From NCBI GenBank assembly GCA_013215525.1, contig JABSQY010000025.1, positions 9,594 through 19,871 of the forward strand: 10,278 nucleotides of DNA. Direction: 5' to 3'. The first letter of the stretch is position 1, and each line of letters starts with the position of its first letter. The stretch comes from Nanoarchaeales archaeon (GTDB taxonomy: Archaea; Nanobdellota; Nanobdellia; Woesearchaeales; UBA583). The translations under genes and the position numbers were made by a program. The notes beneath the pieces were generated by a model. That model was not told where the DNA came from and made no database searches. It was given only the letters and a program-made list of their open reading frames with translations. Shown here piece by piece: positions 6,539-10,278 of this stretch.

Positions 6539-6982
6539 ATGACACAAATAAATAACACAAAAGGATTAGGTTTAGTATTAGCATTAGGACTAGCATCAAC
6601 TCATGCAAGTGCAAATCCAAACAATACTAATATTTCTCCAGATTATTTAAATCATAAAAGATTTGAAAATGTAGTAATTAATAATAAAGGATTGGAATAT
6701 TCATCAACTTTAAGATTTGAAAATTGTAACATGCTTACATACCCAAGTAAAATTACAATTAACAACACAGAAAGTGCACATTTCCTTTTAAGTAATCCAC
6801 AATTTATAACTGAGAATACACAATACTCAACTCAAAATTCTATAACATATAGTGTTAATTTAAGATTTAAAATAAATCGAAACATATTTAATATAGAATT
6901 TGAGCATAAGAATAAACAAGAACAAGAAGCAATGAAGTTTTCTTTAGACAGTTATATCTCAGATTGTAGAATTAATATATAA
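6539..6982 (+). CDS. Small secreted two-cysteine protein
   Basis: This 147-residue protein has a signal peptide with a Gly/Leu/Ala-rich core (about 9-20) and A-S-A cleavage at 23-25. The mature part is about 122 residues, rich in Asn, with alternating hydrophobic stretches that suggest beta strands ('STLRFENCNML', 'NLRFKINRNIFNIEFEHK') and exactly two cysteines, C63 and C143. These could form a disulfide outside the cytoplasm. The same plan is seen in the upstream gene once its frameshift is corrected (C71, C146), so the two are probably diverged duplicates. The 82-base gap upstream contains the preceding terminator and TATA-rich DNA (TATAAA 6512-6517, TATAAT 6529-6534), so it may have its own promoter. 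The ATG at 6539 is favoured because the signal peptide begins there; no Shine-Dalgarno is seen. No known family recognised. Confidence 0.8.
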   Translation: MTQINNTKGLGLVLALGLASTHASANPNNTNISPDYLNHKRFENVVINNKGLEYSSTLRFENCNMLTYPSKITINNTESAHFLLSNPQFITENTQYSTQNSITYSVNLRFKINRNIFNIEFEHKNKQEQEAMKFSLDSYISDCRINI

Positions 6983-7003
6983 TATAATTAATTTTAATTA
7001 TAT
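6982..7003. terminator. Bidirectional A/U terminator between convergent genes
   Basis: 6982-6991 and 6994-7003 form a perfect 10-bp inverted repeat of only A and T with a 2-base centre; in RNA this is 9 pairs with a 4-base loop. It begins at the last base of the + strand stop codon and lies 14 bases beyond the minus-strand gene's stop (7018-7020), so it could end transcription from both sides. Confidence 0.45.
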
Positions 7004-7017
7004 AAATCATGATAATA

Positions 7018-7827
7018 TTAATCTGAATTTAATTTAGAACGATGCCCAGAACGTCCAGCAACATTAAATGAAAAATAAGTGCATTTTTTAATAACACTTC
7101 CTGTGTTTTCTAAAATCTGTTCAGAAGTAAATGTATTAATCATAGGACTATAAAAATCAATGGCAAATTCATTACTTATTTCAAGTTGTAATGTTTTAAG
7201 TAAATCAAGATTTGGTGAATTTAGATATTCATTAATCGAATTAATCATAAGTAATTCTTTTTTTCTAGCACCTACACTAAACTGATGCTGTCCTTGAGCA
7301 ATAATATTCCATCTATTTGATGAAACAATTTTAGGGTCTGCACTAAACAAAATATCTTCTAAATTATCTAGTCCGGCTCTAACTAACAAATCTTTGTTTA
7401 AAGATGCAAGTTTTAAATTTAAGTTATAACTAGAATCATCACATTTTTTAATATCAAACAAAACAGGTGATAAAGATTTATCATATTTTTTTTTATCAAC
7501 ATAAGTAAAATCACAGAATACATCTAACAAATCAAAATTTAACTCACCAGAGATTAGATTTTTAAAATATCCAACTCCTGAATCTAAAGTAATTTCTGTA
7601 TTAGAAAATTTATCTGATAAAGTTTTATTTACAGATTGAGGAGTTACATTTGAAGAATTAACATCAACAGTATAAGATACAGTAGAACTTAAATCAAAAG
7701 TTATATCTTTTAAAGTTAATTTTTGAATAATTTTAGTAATAGTTTCTAAATCAAAATTTCCTAAATCTATTTGATTATTATCAGAATTTAAAACTTTAGG
7801 GTCTAAAAATATATCACTTCTTTCCAT
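7018..7827 (-). CDS. Unrecognised 269-residue protein
   Basis: The frame is uninterrupted, with an ATG at 7827 and an in-frame TAA only five codons upstream, so the start is well bounded. There is no signal peptide or membrane segment; it appears cytoplasmic, unlike its rightward neighbours. The N-terminal third is acidic and rich in Ser, Asn, Asp and Thr ('ITFDLSSTVSYTVDV'). The middle has 'DLLVRAGLDNLEDIL' and 'NRWNIIAQGQHQFSVGARKK', and the C-terminus turns basic ('NVAGRSGHRSK'). Three cysteines occur, at 105, 129 and 249. Leu, Asn and Asp are common, as in the rest of the window. I recognise no domain. It lies downstream of the broken gene at 7858-8152 on the same strand, with a gap of only 30 bases, so the two may be or have been one transcription unit. 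It converges on the small secreted-protein gene at 6539-6982. Confidence 0.75.
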   Translation of the reverse strand: MERSDIFLDPKVLNSDNNQIDLGNFDLETITKIIQKLTLKDITFDLSSTVSYTVDVNSSNVTPQSVNKTLSDKFSNTEITLDSGVGYFKNLISGELNFDLLDVFCDFTYVDKKKYDKSLSPVLFDIKKCDDSSYNLNLKLASLNKDLLVRAGLDNLEDILFSADPKIVSSNRWNIIAQGQHQFSVGARKKELLMINSINEYLNSPNLDLLKTLQLEISNEFAIDFYSPMINTFTSEQILENTGSVIKKCTYFSFNVAGRSGHRSKLNSD

Positions 7828-7857
7828 AATATAAATATATTATTAGTATTTATAAAT

Positions 7858-8152
7858 TTAATCAAATCCAAAACCACTCATTGATACATAATCTCTAAAA
7901 TTATCAATAGCTTCTTCACCCATAGTGTTTCTTGAAATTAACTATGTATTAGAATCTTTAAAGTGATTAACCATGTCCAGTACTCTAATAACATTATAAA
8001 ATTTATTATTTCCAAATCCAGGTTCAGATACGATTTCTAAAGGATTTACTAAAATAATTCCATACTTGTCTGAATTATTGTGGAGTTCTCTAAGTGCTGT
8101 ATTTATTTTAACCTCCAGATGATTCACAACCTAAAAGAAGCACATTAAACAT
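7858..8152 (-). pseudogene. Small broken gene with one frameshift and one in-frame TAG
   Basis: From ATG at 8152 the minus strand encodes 'MFNVLLLGCESSGG' before TAA at 8108. Removing one T at that point continues into the adjacent frame ('KINTALREL...'), which runs to TAG at 7942-7944. The same frame stays open beyond it ('LISRNTMGEEAIDNFRDY...') to TAA at 7858-7860. Repaired, the product is about 97 residues. The middle segment alone (8127-7942) could start at GTG and give 61 residues, which is an alternative reading. 'LLLGCESSGGK' resembles a lipobox (LLGC) or a poor match to a P-loop; neither is convincing. Conserved-looking segments on both sides of each lesion suggest decay or sequencing error rather than chance. 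It is divergent from the helicase at 8188, with only 35 bases between starts. Family unknown. Confidence 0.4.
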
Positions 8153-8160
8153 ACTGTGTT

Positions 8161-8167
8161 TATAAAT
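8161..8167 (+). promoter_or_regulatory. Candidate -10 element of the RhlE-like helicase gene
   Basis: TATAAAT lies 20 bases before the ATG at 8188, the same spacing as TATAAAT (3314-3320) before the ATG at 3341. No -35 box is visible, and the word is expected about ten times per strand by chance in DNA of this composition, so support is weak. Confidence 0.25.
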
Positions 8168-8187
8168 GAAAACTCATTAATAATACT

Positions 8188-9351
8188 ATGACAATTGAAG
8201 ATTTTAAAAAATTAGGAATTGATGGTTCTATATTACAAGTAATTGAAGAGCAAGGATTTGTATCCCCAACTAAAATTCAAAATAAAGCAATTCCACAAGT
8301 ATACGCAGGAAAAAACATAATCGCAACAGCTGCGACAGGTTCAGGAAAGACATTAGTATTTGTATCAAGAGTATTACAAATCGCAAGACCAGGATATGGA
8401 CTACAAGCAATAATTATGCTTCCAACACGTGAACTAGCACAACAAGTAGGACAACAATTTAAACTATTTGCAAAATATAAACCTTTAAACATTATGATTA
8501 CATATGGTGGAGCAAACATTAAAACACAAAAAGATGATTTACAAAACGTTGATGTATTAATTGGAACTCCTGGAAGAATTTCAGACTATTTAGAACAAGA
8601 TTTATTCTTAGTAGGAAAAGTTAAATGTGTAGTTTTAGATGAAGTTGATGCAATGATTAGAAACGAATTCCAATCAGACATTAAATTTATTTTAGAAACA
8701 ACACCAAAGAAAAAGCAAACTCTTGTATTTTCAGCAACAATCGACAAAGATATGTATAAATTATTAAAGAATCAAATTAAAGATTCAAAGTTAATTGCAG
8801 TAGAAAAAACAGTAGATCCTAGAAAGTTAAAGCAAAACTATTATATGGTAGAAAAAGATGAGAAATTATCAGTTCTAGCACATTTAATGGAACACGAGAG
8901 AGCAGGTTTATCTATCATTTTTGTAAATAGACAAGATATGGCAGAATTTTTAAAAAAGAATTTAAGAAAAACAACAACTCTAAAATATGAAATTATTCAC
9001 GCAGATATGACTCAAGGAAGAAGAAACAGAGTAATTAAAGATTTCGCAAATCAAAAATTCGATGTTTTAATAACTACAGACATGGCAGCACGTGGATTAG
9101 ACATTGAAGGTGTAACACACATCTACAATTACCAATTACCATCTCACACAGAAAAGTACATCCACAGAATCGGAAGAACAGCAAGAGCTGGAGCAACTTG
9201 AAAAGTAATTAATCTAGTAAATAAACAAGAATTAGAAAGATTATCAGAAATTGTACGAGCTCACAAGATTTCAGTTGTAGAAAAGGAATTACCTCACTAC
9301 AATAAGATTGATGCTAAATTTGAGATTAAAAAGAAGATTGAGAAAAGATAA
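8188..9351 (+). CDS. DEAD-box ATP-dependent RNA helicase, RhlE-like, with an in-frame TGA read as Gly338
   Basis: The 387-residue product is a minimal two-domain helicase. Landmarks are the Q-motif region (about 5-35), motif I AATGSGKT (48-55), Ia PTRELA (79-84), GG (107-108), Ib TPGR (127-130), II DEVD (151-154, a variant of DEAD), III SAT (182-184), V TTDMAARGLD (296-305) and VI HRIGRTARAG (326-335). TGA at 9199-9201 follows 'RAGAT' where RhlE-type proteins have 'ATG[EK]'; the frame then continues 49 residues ('KVINLV' ... 'KKKIEKR') to TAA. The standard code would cut the protein just after motif VI. It lacks the long C-terminal extension of the other helicase. Members of this family remodel RNA, for example in ribosome assembly. 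It stands alone, with a hairpin terminator right after the stop. The RhlE placement is by motif similarity only. Confidence 0.93.
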
Positions 9352-9353
9352 AT

Positions 9354-9374
9354 AATTAAATATTTTATTTAATT
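9354..9374 (+). terminator. A/U terminator of the RhlE-like helicase gene
   Basis: AATTAAATA (9354-9362) pairs perfectly with TATTTAATT (9366-9374) around a TTT loop, starting two bases after the TAA at 9349-9351. Its place supports the extended (TGA = Gly) gene end rather than a stop at 9201. Confidence 0.5.
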
Positions 9375-9483
9375 CACACTTTTAAATATACTAATTCTAT
9401 ACAAACACTTTAAAATACATTACACTCCGATATCATAAAAAGTATCAAGTAACTTTTATAAACAATAAAAAGATATTATAAAT
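9370..9483 (+). promoter_or_regulatory. Probable promoter region of paralogue 3, sharing TAATTCACACTT
   Basis: TAATTCACACTT (9370-9381) repeats the 12-base word at 3233-3244 and lies at a similar distance from the start (about 110 against about 96 bases). A -10-like TATAAAT lies at 9477-9483, 8 bases before the ATG. Its left end overlaps the right arm of the helicase terminator. Recurrence before two family members suggests shared regulation; a -35 box is not visible. Confidence 0.3.
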
Positions 9484-9491
9484 ATATTAAA

Positions 9492-10278
9492 ATGAAAAAT
9501 AAACTTTTAACTACATTAATTCTAACATCGCAACTATTAACACCAAACACATCTATCTCTGCAACATTTAAACCTCATAAAACTCCAAAAGAAATAAGTA
9601 TAACTCAAACTGGACTAGAAAATAAAGAATTTGATACATTATTTAAAAAAAACTGTAAACCAAAAAATTTAATATTACACAAAAACCAAAATGGGAAAGA
9701 AGGTGGAAAAGTATCAAAACATGCAAAAATACATCCATCAGCATACATCGGACACAATTCTATAATCTGTGGAGCTGTTCAAATTGGAAAAAATGTAATA
9801 ATTAGAGGAGATACTGAGATATATAATGATAAACCAAATGCAACAATAATATCTGGTAATGTAATAATTTATGACTCAAACATATATAATTCAGAATTAT
9901 CTGGATTTGGATATTATTACAATGAAGATTTAATTTATAATAGAAAAAAAAATTACACATTATTAGAAACTTTAGAAAAATTAGGTGCAAATAAAGAAAA
10001 TTTATATGATACAAATGATAACTCACTATTGTTAGTAGCATCATATTTTCAAAATTCTCTCCAAATAAATGATTGGTTCAACACGCACCCAAAAGCTAAA
10101 ATCACACAAGATAACTTCTGTAAACTATCAATAGAATACATAAGTAGAATTAAAGTTGAAACACAATATGACCCATTTGATGAATTAGAAACACAAGAAA
10201 TAGCAACATATGAATATAGACATGTTAAAAAAACAATTGATTTTAATGATAGAGATATAGACTTTAAAATTAAATTAA
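9492..10278 (+). CDS. Secreted protein with hexapeptide/beta-helix-like domain, paralogue 3 (3' truncated by window edge)
   Basis: The frame is open from ATG 9492 to the window end (262 codons, no stop). A signal peptide (MKNK, hydrophobic to about 17, cleavage near S-I-S-A, residue 24) is followed by the family signature at the same spacing as in the other two paralogues: C55, N-x-N-G (65-68), GG (71-72) and C93. Residues about 79-131 show the clearest hexapeptide pattern of the three ('IHPSAYIGHNS', 'VQIGKNVIIRGDTEI'), as in left-handed beta-helix proteins such as gamma-carbonic anhydrases and LpxA-type acyltransferases. However, there are too few turns visible for an enzyme of those families, and the metal-binding histidine set of a carbonic anhydrase is not evident. 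The rest (about 150-262) is charged and mixed. It is separated from paralogues 1 and 2 by about 3.6 kb. Function unknown. Confidence 0.75.
   Translation, partial: MKNKLLTTLILTSQLLTPNTSISATFKPHKTPKEISITQTGLENKEFDTLFKKNCKPKNLILHKNQNGKEGGKVSKHAKIHPSAYIGHNSIICGAVQIGKNVIIRGDTEIYNDKPNATIISGNVIIYDSNIYNSELSGFGYYYNEDLIYNRKKNYTLLETLEKLGANKENLYDTNDNSLLLVASYFQNSLQINDWFNTHPKAKITQDNFCKLSIEYISRIKVETQYDPFDELETQEIATYEYRHVKKTIDFNDRDIDFKIKL

Noticed and set aside
9199..9201. TGA read as Trp (Mycoplasma-type code) or a true stop/pseudogene
   Set aside because: The aligned residue is Gly, not Trp, and every Trp in the window is TGG. A pseudogene is unlikely because the frame continues cleanly for 49 codons to a TAA with an adjoining hairpin.
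9802..10044. Minus-strand frame of 80 codons at the window end
   Set aside because: Opposite the open + strand frame that carries a signal peptide and the family signature; composition (Leu/Ile/Tyr/His) is typical of an antisense shadow.
1..10278. tRNA, rRNA, tmRNA, RNase P RNA, CRISPR array or insertion sequence
   Set aside because: No T-loop, conserved RNA core, regularly spaced direct repeats, or transposase with terminal inverted repeats was seen on either strand.

Overview
The window is very A+T-rich (roughly a quarter G+C by eye). It most likely comes from a member of the candidate phylum Absconditabacteria (SR1) or Gracilibacteria, which read UGA as glycine (genetic code 25). The main evidence is the second DEAD-box helicase. 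An in-frame TGA at 9199-9201 falls exactly where RhlE-type helicases have the glycine after motif VI ('GAT-G-K'), and the frame then continues with a normal helicase C-terminus to TAA at 9349-9351. All six tryptophans in the called proteins are TGG, which argues against TGA = Trp. No gene here needs TGA as a stop. All coordinates below use code 25.

Layout. 1-294: tail of an unrecognised + strand gene. 295-773: convergent non-coding region with hairpins and a G+C-richer island (about 500-690). 774-2696 (-): a DeaD/CsdA-type RNA helicase with an Arg/Gly/Ser/Asp repeat tail and a DbpA-type RNA-binding domain; an all-A/U hairpin abuts its start codon. 2697-3340: non-coding, including a cluster of hairpins at about 3000-3160. 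3341-6982 (+): four secreted-protein genes. The first two overlap and are paralogues carrying a degenerate left-handed beta-helix-like domain. The next two are small two-cysteine secreted proteins that resemble each other; the first of these is split by a frameshift. 7018-7827 (-): an unrecognised 269-residue protein. 7858-8152 (-): a small broken gene. 8188-9351 (+): the RhlE-like helicase. 9492 to the window end (+): a third member of the beta-helix family, running off the edge.

How the genes may work together. The centre of the window is a block of exported proteins of two small families, with at least five signal peptides. This suggests a cell-surface or host-contact function in a small episymbiotic or predatory cell; that is inference from context and not shown by the sequence. 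The two helicases are general RNA-metabolism genes. Several A/U-only hairpins sit on or beside stop codons (749-777, 6450-6480, 6982-7003, 9354-9374) and look like this genome's terminators. They also support the corrected gene ends. No tRNA, rRNA, CRISPR array or insertion sequence was recognised.
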